Under the pieces are notes generated by a model. The model made no database searches. It was not told where the DNA came from and saw nothing but the letters and a program-made list of their open reading frames with translations. Below, piece by piece: positions 28,517 to 37,270 of a DNA stretch of 64,000 nucleotides (position 1 is its first letter; every line of letters starts with the position of its first letter). This stretch comes from Sphingobium terrigena (GTDB taxonomy: Bacteria > Pseudomonadota > Alphaproteobacteria > Sphingomonadales > Sphingomonadaceae): positions 1-64,000 of the forward strand of contig NZ_QVRA01000021.1 of the NCBI RefSeq assembly GCF_003591655.1, written 5' to 3'. The position numbers and the translations under genes were made by a program.

Positions 28517-29223
28517 TCGCTGCCCTGCTGACGCGGCGGATAGCGTAGCGATCCGGTCGGGTCGGCCAGCCGTCCCTTGTCCAGCCGCATCATCTGCGCG
28601 CCCGATACCTGCGCGATCAGCGGCAGGTCGTGGGTGGCGACGACGATCGTGGTGCCAAGGCGATTGAGCGCCTCGAACAGGGTCATGAGGCGACGGGCCA
28701 TGTCAGCATCGACGTTGCCGGTCGGTTCGTCCGCCACCAAAATTTCGGGCCGCCCGATCACCGCACGGGCGATGGCGACGCGCTGCTGCTCCCCACCGGA
28801 CAGGGTCGCGGGCCGTGCCTGCCCACGATCGCCAAGCCCGACCCAATTGAGCATTTCGGTGACGGGGGCGTCTATTTCGCTTTCTTCCATGCCCGAAACG
28901 CGCAGCGGCAAGGCGATATTGTCATAGGCGGACAGATGCGGGACCAGCCGGAAATCCTGAAACACCACGCCGATACGACGGCGGAAGCCGGGCAGGCGTT
29001 TGCGCGGCAGGGTCACGACATCCTCGCCGAACAGGCGGATGACGCCGCGACTGGGCCGCTGGGCGAGGTAGAGCAATTTGAGCAGCGAGGTCTTGCCCGC
29101 GCCCGATGCGCCGGTCAGGAAATAGAAGCCGCCGCCCGCCAGCGTGAAACTGACGTCGGACAGGGTTTCACTGTCCAGACCATAGCGCAGGCCGACATTC
29201 TCGAACTGGACGATGGCCGACAT
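28513..29223 (-). CDS. ftsE: Cell division ATP-binding protein FtsE
   Basis: A 236-residue ABC ATPase starting at ATG 29223 (MSAIVQFENVGLRYG). Walker A GASGAGKTS, Q-loop VVFQDFRL, signature LSGGEQQR, Walker B EILVADEPTGN, switch His in VATHD. Upstream in-frame codons run through the promoter region and are rejected. First gene of the four-gene operon; divergent from a zinc-ribbon gene 169 bases away. Confidence 0.95.
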   Translation of the reverse strand: MSAIVQFENVGLRYGLDSETLSDVSFTLAGGGFYFLTGASGAGKTSLLKLLYLAQRPSRGVIRLFGEDVVTLPRKRLPGFRRRIGVVFQDFRLVPHLSAYDNIALPLRVSGMEESEIDAPVTEMLNWVGLGDRGQARPATLSGGEQQRVAIARAVIGRPEILVADEPTGNVDADMARRLMTLFEALNRLGTTIVVATHDLPLIAQVSGAQMMRLDKGRLADPTGSLRYPPRQQGSE

Positions 29224-29392
29224 GTCTTGAAATATGGCGCTCGCGCGCTCCCTGTTCCCCGGAAGCACAGCCATGGCACAGCGGGCAGGCAGCCGTAAAG
29301 CCCGGCCCGCATCTGACCACGAGTCGCGACGGAATGACGCCAACACAAGTTGACCGCTTGCGCGCGAGTCCCTGCCATGCCTATGAAGCAAC

Positions 29393-30187
29393 ATGATCCT
29401 GGTGTGCCCCAATTGCGCGACGCGCTATGTCGTGCCGGACAGCGCCGTCGGTCCGGCCGGCCGCCAGGTCCGCTGTGCCGCGTGCAAGCATAGCTGGTTC
29501 CAGCAACCAGCCGCCCTGCCGCCGCGCGAGAGCGCGCCGGTCGAAGCACCGGTCGTCGTGTCGCCCGTCGAACCGGTGGCTGCACCAGCGCCCATCCCAG
29601 TACCCCAAGCCCCCGAAGCCGCGCCTGCGGTGCCGGAGGAAGCAGCCCCCGTTGCGCCGCCGATCGCGGCCCCTGCGGACAATCGCTTCGATGATATTTA
29701 CGCCGGTGCGCCAGTGGATGCCGCGCCGGACAGCCAGTTTGCACCCGCCCCGCCGTTCAAGCCGCGCCGCAATCCGGTCAAGCTGTGGACCTATGCCGCG
29801 ATCGCCTTTGCCGCGCTTGTCGCGGCGGCGGGCGGGGCCTTCTATTATTTCGGCCCGCCGGGATGGGCCGTCAGCATGGGGCTGGTCGCCGAAGAAGGCG
29901 ATCCTGACCTGCTCTTCTATCTGTCCAAGCCCGCCGAACGGCGCAAGCTGCCGACGGGCGAGGAATATTTCGCGTTCGGCGCGCGGATCGTCAACAGCGG
30001 GACGCAGGCGCTGCCGGTGCCGCCGGTGCTGGTGCAATTGCGCGACCGGCAAAACCGGCTGGTGTTCAGCTGGACGACCAAGGCGGACAAGAACCGCCTG
30101 AAGCCGGGCGAGGAAGCGTCGATCAACGAAAGCCGGATCGACATTCCCAAAAATGCCGAGAATCTGTCGCTGACTTTTGTGCAGTAG
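29393..30187 (+). CDS. Zinc-ribbon (MJ0042-type) membrane protein with DUF3426-like domain
   Basis: A 264-residue protein. The N-terminus MILVCPNCATRYVVPDSAVG...VRCAACKHSWFQ is an MJ0042-type CxxC...CxxC zinc ribbon. A long Pro/Ala-rich linker (residues about 45-120) leads to one membrane segment (LWTYAAIAFAALVAAAGGAFYYF) and a C-terminal extracytoplasmic domain of about 100 residues. It is common beside ftsE in sphingomonads and rhizobia. Function unknown. Confidence 0.85.
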   Translation: MILVCPNCATRYVVPDSAVGPAGRQVRCAACKHSWFQQPAALPPRESAPVEAPVVVSPVEPVAAPAPIPVPQAPEAAPAVPEEAAPVAPPIAAPADNRFDDIYAGAPVDAAPDSQFAPAPPFKPRRNPVKLWTYAAIAFAALVAAAGGAFYYFGPPGWAVSMGLVAEEGDPDLLFYLSKPAERRKLPTGEEYFAFGARIVNSGTQALPVPPVLVQLRDRQNRLVFSWTTKADKNRLKPGEEASINESRIDIPKNAENLSLTFVQ

Positions 30188-30210
30188 GGCATGGGCGCGT
30201 CCAGCCGCCC

Positions 30211-30263
30211 ACCCCCTCCACCATCGGCTGCGCCGACGGTCCCCCTCCCCGAAACGGGGAGGA
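30211..30263. repeat. Repeat family B, intergenic copy
   Basis: accccctccaccatcggctg... ending with ccccctcccc-gaaa-cggggagga, which can form a hairpin. Matches the segment in thiC at 631-685. Lies between convergent zinc-ribbon and pirin genes. Confidence 0.75.
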
Positions 30264-30264
30264 A

Positions 30265-31170
30265 TTATGGATAGCTGACCGTCTTGGGCCTACCCTGCGG
30301 GATCGGGATGAACTCCTGATCGTCGCCGGGGATCAGCGGGAAGCGCAGCGCTTCCCAATCCTCGCGCGCCTGCATCAGCCGGTCCTGGCGGGACGAGACG
30401 AAATTCCACCAGACATGGCGCGGCGTTTTGAAGGCTTCGCCGCCGCACAGGACGACGCGGCCACCATCGACGCTCATCAGCGTCGCGCTGGTGCCGGGGC
30501 GCAGGACGTAGAGGGTCTGGGGGGCCAGCAGCATCCCGTCGAGCGCGGCGTCGCCGCCCGACACATAAATCGCGCGTTCGTCGGTGGACGGGTCGATCGG
30601 CACGCGGCCACCGGGCGACAGCTGGATATCGGCATAGATGGTGTCGGCATAGGTGGTGACGGGTGAGCGTTCGCCCCAGAGCGACCCCATGATCACGCGG
30701 GCGCGCACCCCATGCGCCTCGATCACCGGCAGGCCGCCTTCGCCGACATGCTCGAACGCCGGGTCCATTTCCTCCAGAGCGTCGGGCAGCGCCAGCCAGG
30801 TCTGGATGGCGGACAGCTTGGAGAGCTTGGCCCGCTCTTCATCGGGCGATCGTTCGCTATGGACGATGCCCTTGCCCGCCGTCATCAGATTGACCGCGCC
30901 CGCCTCGACAATCTGCTCCGTCCCCAGCGAATCGCGATGGAAGAAGGCCCCTTCATACATGTAGGTGACGGTGGCGAGGTTGATGTGCGGGTGGGGGCGG
31001 ACATCAATGCCCTGCCCCGCGCCGATTTTCGCCGGGCCAGCCTGATCGAAAAAGATGAACGGGCCGACCATCGTGCGGCCCTTGGCGGGGAGCGACCGGT
31101 GCACCTTGAAATCGCCCAGATCATGGGTGGTGGGCGTGATCGTCTGGATGATGAGATCGTCCATCGTCAT
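30265..31170 (-). CDS. Pirin family protein
   Basis: A 301-residue bicupin. Signatures: MVGPFIFFDQAGPAKIGAGQGIDVRPHPHINLATVTYMYEG with the metal-binding histidines (HPHINLAT) and GAVNLMTAGKGIVHSER; C-terminal PRHVWWNFVSSR. Some bacterial pirins act as quercetinases or regulate pyruvate metabolism, so the role cannot be fixed. Overlaps bolA by one base. Confidence 0.93.
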   Translation of the reverse strand: MTMDDLIIQTITPTTHDLGDFKVHRSLPAKGRTMVGPFIFFDQAGPAKIGAGQGIDVRPHPHINLATVTYMYEGAFFHRDSLGTEQIVEAGAVNLMTAGKGIVHSERSPDEERAKLSKLSAIQTWLALPDALEEMDPAFEHVGEGGLPVIEAHGVRARVIMGSLWGERSPVTTYADTIYADIQLSPGGRVPIDPSTDERAIYVSGGDAALDGMLLAPQTLYVLRPGTSATLMSVDGGRVVLCGGEAFKTPRHVWWNFVSSRQDRLMQAREDWEALRFPLIPGDDQEFIPIPQGRPKTVSYP

Positions 31171-31457
31171 CAGGCTTCTCCGGGTGCGTGCGCCTTGATG
31201 GCCAACGCATGGACCTTGTCGCGCAGCAGGTCGGCCAGCGCCGCGTTGACCATGCGCTGGCGGGCGACGCGGTTCTGCCCGGTGAAGCGATCCGACACGA
31301 TGTCCACGGTGAAATGGCTTTCGCCAGAGCCATCATGCCCGGCATGGCCGCGATGCTTTTCGCTGTCGTCGATTACGGCCAGCTGTTGCGGGGTCAGGGC
31401 ATTTTGCAGCCGCGTTTCGATTTCGGTGGCCACTGGGCCTTTCAGAATCTGGGTCAT
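31170..31457 (-). CDS. bolA: BolA family protein
   Basis: A 95-residue class II KH-fold protein: GPVATEIETRLQNALTPQQLAVIDDSEKHRGHAGH and SHFTVDIVSDRFTGQNRVARQRMVNAAL with the conserved FxGxxRVxRHRxV-like region. BolA proteins bind Fe-S clusters with monothiol glutaredoxins and influence stress morphology. Here it is the first gene of a bolA-pirin unit, divergent from the J-domain protein gene with 44 bases between starts. Confidence 0.93.
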   Translation of the reverse strand: MTQILKGPVATEIETRLQNALTPQQLAVIDDSEKHRGHAGHDGSGESHFTVDIVSDRFTGQNRVARQRMVNAALADLLRDKVHALAIKAHAPGEA

Positions 31458-31501
31458 GCCGCCTATATAGACGCTTTGCCGCCACTTGCATCAGGACAGT
31501 T

Positions 31502-32122
31502 TTGTCGACCGACCCTTTCTCGACCCGCCGCTTCAACCGCTTTCATGGCCGGGTGGAGGGCGACCGCCCCTGCTGGGTCAGCGGCTGCCCCGAAGCGGGC
31601 GAGTTCCGCGCGCCGCCGCTGGAGGGCAGCGCCCGCCCCGGTGACGAGGGGCCGCGCTGGCGCTGGCTGTGTCTGGACCATGTGCGCGAATTCAACCAGG
31701 GCTATAATTTCTTCACCGGCATGTCGCCGGAGGAAATTGCCGCCGCCCAGCGCCCCTTTGCCGGATGGGAGCGGGAGACGCGCGCTTTCTCCTCCAACGC
31801 GCACAGCCCGCCGCCCAAATGGTCGGATTTCTCCGATCCGCTCGACGCCATTGGCGCGAAGTTCAAGGAACGGGTGGCCAAGGCACGGGCCGATGCGCAG
31901 ATGCGGCAGGACGGGAAATTCCTGTCGGCGGAGGACCGGAAGGCGCTGCGCGTCATGGAACTGGAGATCGACGCCGACCGCAAAGCGCTGCGCACCCGCT
32001 ACACCCAGTTGCTGCGCCGCTATCACCCCGACCATAATGGCGGCGACCGCAGCCATGAGAGTGCTTTGCAGGCGGTGATCGAAGCCTATGGCCATTTGAA
32101 GAAGGCGGCAGTGTTCGCCTAA
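31502..32122 (+). CDS. J-domain (DnaJ-like) protein
   Basis: A 206-residue protein with start TTG 31502, CAGGA seven bases upstream. The C-terminal 65 residues form a J domain (LRVMELEIDADRKALRTRYTQLLRRYHPDHNGGDRSHE...AYGHLKKAA) with the HPD tripeptide, while the N-terminal part has a C-rich segment (CWVSGCPEAGEF, WLCLDHVREFNQGYNFF). This is a known alphaproteobacterial DnaJ-like family. It should stimulate a Hsp70 ATPase; a Hsp70 relative is encoded next. Confidence 0.9.
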   Translation: MSTDPFSTRRFNRFHGRVEGDRPCWVSGCPEAGEFRAPPLEGSARPGDEGPRWRWLCLDHVREFNQGYNFFTGMSPEEIAAAQRPFAGWERETRAFSSNAHSPPPKWSDFSDPLDAIGAKFKERVAKARADAQMRQDGKFLSAEDRKALRVMELEIDADRKALRTRYTQLLRRYHPDHNGGDRSHESALQAVIEAYGHLKKAAVFA

Positions 32123-32142
32123 AGTTTCCGTGATGGTCAAAA

Positions 32143-32208
32143 GTGTTCCCGCGCAGGCGGGAACCCAGTTCAGACGGCGGGACTGGGTTCCCGCCTGCGC
32201 GGGAACAC
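32143..32208. repeat. Palindromic repeat family A, copy 4
   Basis: GTGTTCCCGCGCAGGCGGGA with its full complement as right arm, 66 bases. It follows the J-domain gene on the plus strand and probably terminates it. Confidence 0.9.
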
Positions 32209-32263
32209 GGATACCTTAACTTCGCATATTTCCCGGTAAATGCGACATTTTCGTGCGACGTGG

Positions 32264-32278
32264 CGTAATTTCATTACG
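32264..32278. promoter_or_regulatory. Small dyad upstream of Hsp70-like gene
   Basis: CGTAAT-TTC-ATTACG, in the 199-base gap before the Hsp70-like gene, about 130 bases ahead of the start. A second dyad, AGGACA-GCCT-TGTCCT, lies at 32342-32357. Either could bind a regulator or fold in the leader. Confidence 0.3.
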
Positions 32279-32407
32279 TGCCGTTTGTCGCGATCGACGA
32301 TGGGAAAGAGCAGGTCTGAGCATGGCAGCAAAGGCCCGTGTAGGACAGCCTTGTCCTGATGCGGCGGCGATGCCATAGGGCGCGGCCCCTTCCCCGGAGA
32401 CACAATC

Positions 32408-33700
32408 ATGCAGGACGTGCCGCGCGCGCTGGGCCTAGATTTCGGCACGACCAACAGCGTCGTCGCCATCGCCACGGGCCAGCAGTCCGATCTGGTCGAA
32501 TTTGCGGGTAGCCAAGCGACCGGCGCGGTGTTCCGATCGGCGCTGTGCTTCTGGCATGAGGAAGGCGTCAAGGGCGGGCTGGCGCATGAGGCGGGGCCGT
32601 GGGCGATCGCGGAATATATGGAATATCCAGAGGATAGCCGCTTCCTCCAGTCGTTCAAGTCGGTCGCCGCCAGCCCGATCTTCGAGAGCGCAAACGTGTT
32701 CGAGAAACGCTATCGCTTCGAGGAACTGGGGGCGATGTTCTTGAACCGCATGGTCGGCCATGCAGGCGGCGCTTTGGACCAGAGGCCGGAGCGGATCATC
32801 GTCGGGCGGCCGGTGACCTATGCCGGGTCGCGGCCTGACGAGGCGCTGGCGCGCAAACGCTATGACGCGATGTTCGCCGGGTTCGGCACCGACATTCATT
32901 ATGTTTACGAACCGCTGGGCGCCGCGTTCAGCTATGCCAGCCGTTTGACCCAGGCCGCGACAATCCTGGTCGCGGATTTTGGCGGCGGCACCAGCGATTT
33001 TTCCATCGTGCGGGTGGAAGCGCCGGGCGCGGCGCGACGGGCGACGCCATTGGGATCGGCGGGTATCGGTATTGCGGGCGACCGGTTCGACTATCGGATC
33101 ATGGACCATCTGGTGCTGCCGATGCTGGGCAAGGGCGGCAGTTACCAGTCGTTCGGCAAGACGCTGGAGATACCCCGCAGCTATTTCGCCGACTTTGCCG
33201 ACTGGTCGCGCCTCGCGCTGATGCGCAACCGGCGGACGATGGACGAACTGGCGCGGTTGCAGAAATCCGCCGATGAACCCGCCGCGATCGGGCGGATGAT
33301 GACGGTGATCGAGAAGGAACTGGGCTATCCGCTCTATGATGCGGTGGGGAGTTTGAAGCGAGCTTTGTCGGCGGATGAGAGCGCGGCATTCCGCTTTGCC
33401 GGCGGCGAGCTGGAGATTGAGACGCAGGTCAGCCGCGCTGATTTCGAGCGCTGGATCGCGCCCGATATCGCCCGGATCGAGGCTACAGTGGACAAGGCGC
33501 TGGCAACCGCCGGGGTGACGCCGGATGCCATCGACCGGGTGTTCCTGACCGGCGGATCGTCGCTGATCCCGGCAATACGGGGGATATTCGATGCGCGCTT
33601 CGGGGCGGATCGGATTGCGACCGGGGGCGAACTCACATCGATCGCGCATGGGCTGGCACTGATCGGGCAGGAGGCCAATCTGGCCGAATGGGCCGCTTGA
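32408..33700 (+). CDS. Hsp70 family protein (YegD-like)
   Basis: A 430-residue actin-fold ATPase without the substrate-binding domain of DnaK. Phosphate 1 motif LGLDFGTTNSVVAIA at the N-terminus, phosphate 2 ILVADFGGGTSDFSIV near residue 190, adenosine motif VFLTGGSSLIPAIRGIF near 380. It matches the YegD group, whose clients are unknown. The J-domain gene immediately upstream is a plausible partner. Next on the strand is cobS. Confidence 0.92.
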   Translation: MQDVPRALGLDFGTTNSVVAIATGQQSDLVEFAGSQATGAVFRSALCFWHEEGVKGGLAHEAGPWAIAEYMEYPEDSRFLQSFKSVAASPIFESANVFEKRYRFEELGAMFLNRMVGHAGGALDQRPERIIVGRPVTYAGSRPDEALARKRYDAMFAGFGTDIHYVYEPLGAAFSYASRLTQAATILVADFGGGTSDFSIVRVEAPGAARRATPLGSAGIGIAGDRFDYRIMDHLVLPMLGKGGSYQSFGKTLEIPRSYFADFADWSRLALMRNRRTMDELARLQKSADEPAAIGRMMTVIEKELGYPLYDAVGSLKRALSADESAAFRFAGGELEIETQVSRADFERWIAPDIARIEATVDKALATAGVTPDAIDRVFLTGGSSLIPAIRGIFDARFGADRIATGGELTSIAHGLALIGQEANLAEWAA

Positions 33701-33786
33701 TCCGGCGTATCCTTGCCCCCACTCTATCGACATAGCCGCGATGGATCGGTTAGGGCTGGCGTGACTCGCAGGAAGATGATGACCCG

Positions 33787-34794
33787 ATGACTGATATTTC
33801 CAACGTTCAGCCCGACACGCGCGCCGAAACGCTGATGGATGCCCCCGACCGGTTCGTGGACGCCCGCGATGTGTTCGGCATTGATGTCGATATGCAGATC
33901 CCGGCCTTTAGCGAAGCCGACGAGCGGGTGCCGGACCTGGACCCCGCTTATGTGTTCGACCCGGACACCACGCTGGCGATCCTGGCAGGGTTCGCGTTCA
34001 ACCGCCGCGTCATGGTGCAGGGCTATCATGGCACCGGCAAGTCGAGCCATATCGAGCAGGTCGCCGCGCGCCTGAAATGGCCGTGCATCCGCATCAATCT
34101 GGACGCACATATCAGCCGCATCGACCTGGTCGGGCGCGACGCCATCGTCCTGAAAGACGGGCAGCAGGTTACCGAATTCAAGGAAGGCTTGCTCCCCTGG
34201 TCGTTGCAGCGGCCGGTCGCTTTGGTGTTCGACGAATATGATGCGGGCCGCCCCGACGTGATGTTCGTGATCCAGCGCGTGCTGGAGACGGACGGCAAGA
34301 TGACGTTGCTCGACCAGAATCGCGTGATCCGCCCCAACCCCTATTTCCGCCTGTTCGCGACCGCCAATACGGTGGGTCTGGGCGATACGACCGGCCTGTA
34401 TCACGGCACGCAGCAGATCAACCAGGGCCAGATGGACCGGTGGAATCTGGTGGTGGCGCTCAACTATCTACCCGCCGCGACCGAGGCACAGGTGGTGCTG
34501 GCCAAGTCCGGCGAATATGATCATGAGGGCGGCCGCAAGGAAGTCGACAATATGATCAAGGTCGCCGAACTGACGCGGCAAGGCTTCATCAACGGCGATA
34601 TTTCGACCGTCATGTCGCCCCGCACCGTGATCAGCTGGGCGCAAAATGCGCTGATCTTCAAAAATGTCGGCTTCGCGTTCCGCCTGAGCTTCCTCAACAA
34701 ATGCGACGAGGCGGAACGGGCGCTGGTGGCCGAATATTATCAGCGCGTGTTCGGCAAGGATCTGCCGGAAAGCGTTGTGGGGAAGGCGGGGTAG
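33787..34794 (+). CDS. cobS: Cobaltochelatase subunit CobS
   Basis: A 335-residue AAA+ ATPase. Walker A GYHGTGKS at residues about 79-86, Walker B VALVFDEYDAG around 145-155, sensor FRLFATANTVGLGD. CobS and CobT form the chaperone-like ring that drives cobalt insertion by CobN in aerobic cobalamin synthesis. No cobN lies in this window. An antitoxin-toxin pair separates it from cobT, with 16 bases to the first. Confidence 0.95.
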   Translation: MTDISNVQPDTRAETLMDAPDRFVDARDVFGIDVDMQIPAFSEADERVPDLDPAYVFDPDTTLAILAGFAFNRRVMVQGYHGTGKSSHIEQVAARLKWPCIRINLDAHISRIDLVGRDAIVLKDGQQVTEFKEGLLPWSLQRPVALVFDEYDAGRPDVMFVIQRVLETDGKMTLLDQNRVIRPNPYFRLFATANTVGLGDTTGLYHGTQQINQGQMDRWNLVVALNYLPAATEAQVVLAKSGEYDHEGGRKEVDNMIKVAELTRQGFINGDISTVMSPRTVISWAQNALIFKNVGFAFRLSFLNKCDEAERALVAEYYQRVFGKDLPESVVGKAG

Positions 34795-34810
34795 AAGCCG
34801 CAGGAGCGTC

Positions 34811-35107
34811 ATGGACAAGCAGACAGCCATTGCCCGCCTGAAAGCCCGTGAAGCAGAATTGCGGGCCATGGGTGTCGTGAGCCTGTCGCTGTTCGGATCG
34901 ACCGCGCGCGGCGATGCGCGGTCGGATTCGGACGTGGACGTCGCCGTGACCATTGACGAAGCTGCGCGCATGGACCTGTTCCGCTTTGCAGCCATGTCCA
35001 GCTGGTTGGGAGACTGGCTGGACGTTCCGGTCGATCTGGTCAGCGAACCGGCGCGAAAAGCGCGCTTCCAGGCGGAAATCGACAAGGATCGGGTGCGTGT
35101 CTTCTAG
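34811..35107 (+). CDS. mntA: MNT-type nucleotidyltransferase (antitoxin MntA-like)
   Basis: A 98-residue minimal nucleotidyltransferase. The complete GSx10DxD motif is present: Gly29, Ser30, Asp41, Asp43 in GSTARGDARSDSDVDV; PVDLV and SEP follow. Start ATG 34811 with GCAGGAGC just upstream. In HepT/MntA modules the MNT protein adenylylates and silences the HEPN RNase. The following gene is a HEPN protein overlapping it by 11 bases. Confidence 0.9.
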   Translation: MDKQTAIARLKAREAELRAMGVVSLSLFGSTARGDARSDSDVDVAVTIDEAARMDLFRFAAMSSWLGDWLDVPVDLVSEPARKARFQAEIDKDRVRVF

Positions 35108-35444
35108 TCGGGAACAGCATCGGCTGCTGGACATCGTGGAAAATTGCGATGCGATAGCGATCTATATCGACGGGCTGGACTATGCGCGCTTCGCTGCCGA
35201 TCGAAAGACGATCGATGCATCGGAACGCTGTTTGCAACGGATTACAGAAGCGGTGATCAAGATCGGCAAGGACCGGATGGGCGCGATTGCCCCGTCCATC
35301 CCGGCTGACGCCATCCGGGGACTGGGGAATATGTTGCGTCACCATTATGATGCGCTGGACTTGAGGATCATCTTCGCCACGATGACCGACATCCTGCCTG
35401 TTTTGCGCGCGGCCTGCGTCGCAGCGCTCAAGGATCTGCCATGA
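35097..35444 (+). CDS. hepT: HEPN domain protein (HepT/DUF86-like toxin)
   Basis: A 115-residue helical protein starting at GTG 35097 within the mntA 3' end. It matches DUF86 (LLDIVENCDAIAIYIDGLDYARFAADRKTIDASERCLQRITEAVIKIG). The usual RNase motif RNxLxHxY appears as G77-N-M-L-R-H82-H-Y84: the arginine before Asn is glycine, and the nearest upstream Arg is Arg74, seven residues from His82. This may define a subfamily, or the toxin may be inactive or rely on another Arg. It overlaps cobT by four bases. Confidence 0.88.
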   Translation: MSSSREQHRLLDIVENCDAIAIYIDGLDYARFAADRKTIDASERCLQRITEAVIKIGKDRMGAIAPSIPADAIRGLGNMLRHHYDALDLRIIFATMTDILPVLRAACVAALKDLP

Positions 35445-37267
35445 CCGAACGCTCACCCCTCGACGCTTTCAAGGACGTGCTGTCGGGCGCGGCGCGGTCT
35501 ATGGCGCGTGATGCCGAGGTGGAGGTGGGCTTTACCGCCGATCCGCCGCATCTGGCGGGCAAGGCGATCAAGGTGCCGACGCCGGCACGGACCCTGCCCG
35601 CCGATCAGGTGGCGCTGGCGCGGGGCTTTGCCGACGCCAATGCGCTGAAATTGCGGTATCATAGCGCGAAAATCCATGCGGCGTCCGCACCGGGCGAGGC
35701 GGTAGCGCGCGCGGTGTTCGACGCGGTCGAGCAGGCGCGGGTCGAGGCGATCGGATCGCGGCAAATGGAAGGGGTGCGGGCCAACCTCAACCATGCGCTC
35801 GACCTGCGGCTGAAATCCGATGCGATCCGCCGGGCGCGGTCGGCGGACGAGGTGCCGCTGTCCACCGCGCTGGCGCTCAAGGTCCGCGAGCGGCTGACCG
35901 GACAGGCGATCCCGAAGGACGTCGCGGCGGGCGTGGCGATGGTGGAGCAGTGGATCGAGGACAAGGCCGGGCATGATCTGGACGCGCTGGCGCTGGCCAT
36001 CGACGATCAGCGCGCCTTCCAGAAGCTGACCACCGCGATGCTGGAACATCTCCAGTTGATCGACGCCGATGTGCCGCCCGATACCGACGAACCCGAAGCC
36101 CAGGATGAGGGCGACGAGGATGAGGAGCAGTCAGAGGACGGCGATTCGGGACAGGACGAGTCCGGCGACAGCGACGTAAACGCCGAAACCCGCGCCGAGG
36201 ATCAGGGCGGCGACACTGAGGACGGCGAGACCGAATATAGCGATGAGTTCGACGCCGACAGCGATGCGGGCGCGGACGATATGGGCGAGGAAGGCATGAT
36301 GCCCGTCCGCCCCAACCGGCCGATGTCCGACCTGCCGCCGGGCTTCGATTATAAGGCCTATACGCTCAAACATGACGAGATCGTCACCGCCGACGAGCTG
36401 TGCGACGAGGAGGAGCTGGTGCGGTTGCGCGGCTTCCTCGACCAGCAGCTCGTCAGCCTGCAGGGGGCGGTGACGAAGCTTGCCAACCGGCTGCAACGGC
36501 GGTTGATGGCGCAGCAGTCGCGATCCTGGGATTTCGACCAGGATGAAGGGATGCTGGATGCGGCGCGGCTGGCGCGGGTCATCATCGACCCCACCCGGTC
36601 GCTGACCTACAAGATCGAGCGCGATACCGAATTTCGCGACACGGTGGTGACGCTGCTGATCGACAATTCAGGCTCCATGCGCGGGCGGCCGATCAGCATT
36701 GCGGCGATTAGCGCCGACATCATGGCGCGTACACTGGAACGGTGCGGGGTCAAGACCGAGATTCTGGGCTTTACCACGCGGGCGTGGAAGGGCGGACAGG
36801 CGCGCGAGGAGTGGCTGGCCGCCGGGCGACCGCCGATGCCGGGGCGGCTCAACGACCTGCGCCATATCGTCTATAAAAAGGCGGACGAGCCGTGGCGGCG
36901 GGCGCGCAAAAATCTGGGCCTGATGATGCGCGAAGGGCTGTTGAAGGAAAATATCGACGGTGAGGCGCTGCTCTGGGCGCATAGCCGGTTGATCGCCCGC
37001 CATGAGGAGCGGCGCATCCTGATGGTGATTTCGGACGGCGCGCCGGTGGATGACAGCACCCTGTCGGTCAACAGCGGCACCTATCTGGAACGGCATTTGC
37101 GGCAGGTGATCGACTGGATCGAGAACCGATCACCCGTGCAGCTGGTCGCGATCGGCATCGGCCATGACGTGACCCGCTATTACAAGCGCGCGGTGACGAT
37201 CATGGACGCCGAGCAACTTGGTGGGACGATGGTGGAGCAGCTGGCCGGGTTGTTCGATGAGGATTAG
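35441..37267 (+). CDS. cobT: Cobaltochelatase subunit CobT
   Basis: A 608-residue protein: N-terminal helical region, an acidic Asp/Glu-rich linker around residues 205-290 (DEGDEDEEQSEDGD...), and a C-terminal von Willebrand A domain with the MIDAS motif DNSGSMRG at residue 408 and ISDGAPVDD. Partner of CobS in the aerobic cobaltochelatase. Its ATG overlaps the hepT stop, so its translation depends on ribosomes passing through the mntA-hepT pair. Confidence 0.95.
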   Translation: MTERSPLDAFKDVLSGAARSMARDAEVEVGFTADPPHLAGKAIKVPTPARTLPADQVALARGFADANALKLRYHSAKIHAASAPGEAVARAVFDAVEQARVEAIGSRQMEGVRANLNHALDLRLKSDAIRRARSADEVPLSTALALKVRERLTGQAIPKDVAAGVAMVEQWIEDKAGHDLDALALAIDDQRAFQKLTTAMLEHLQLIDADVPPDTDEPEAQDEGDEDEEQSEDGDSGQDESGDSDVNAETRAEDQGGDTEDGETEYSDEFDADSDAGADDMGEEGMMPVRPNRPMSDLPPGFDYKAYTLKHDEIVTADELCDEEELVRLRGFLDQQLVSLQGAVTKLANRLQRRLMAQQSRSWDFDQDEGMLDAARLARVIIDPTRSLTYKIERDTEFRDTVVTLLIDNSGSMRGRPISIAAISADIMARTLERCGVKTEILGFTTRAWKGGQAREEWLAAGRPPMPGRLNDLRHIVYKKADEPWRRARKNLGLMMREGLLKENIDGEALLWAHSRLIARHEERRILMVISDGAPVDDSTLSVNSGTYLERHLRQVIDWIENRSPVQLVAIGIGHDVTRYYKRAVTIMDAEQLGGTMVEQLAGLFDED

Positions 37268-37270
37268 GCC

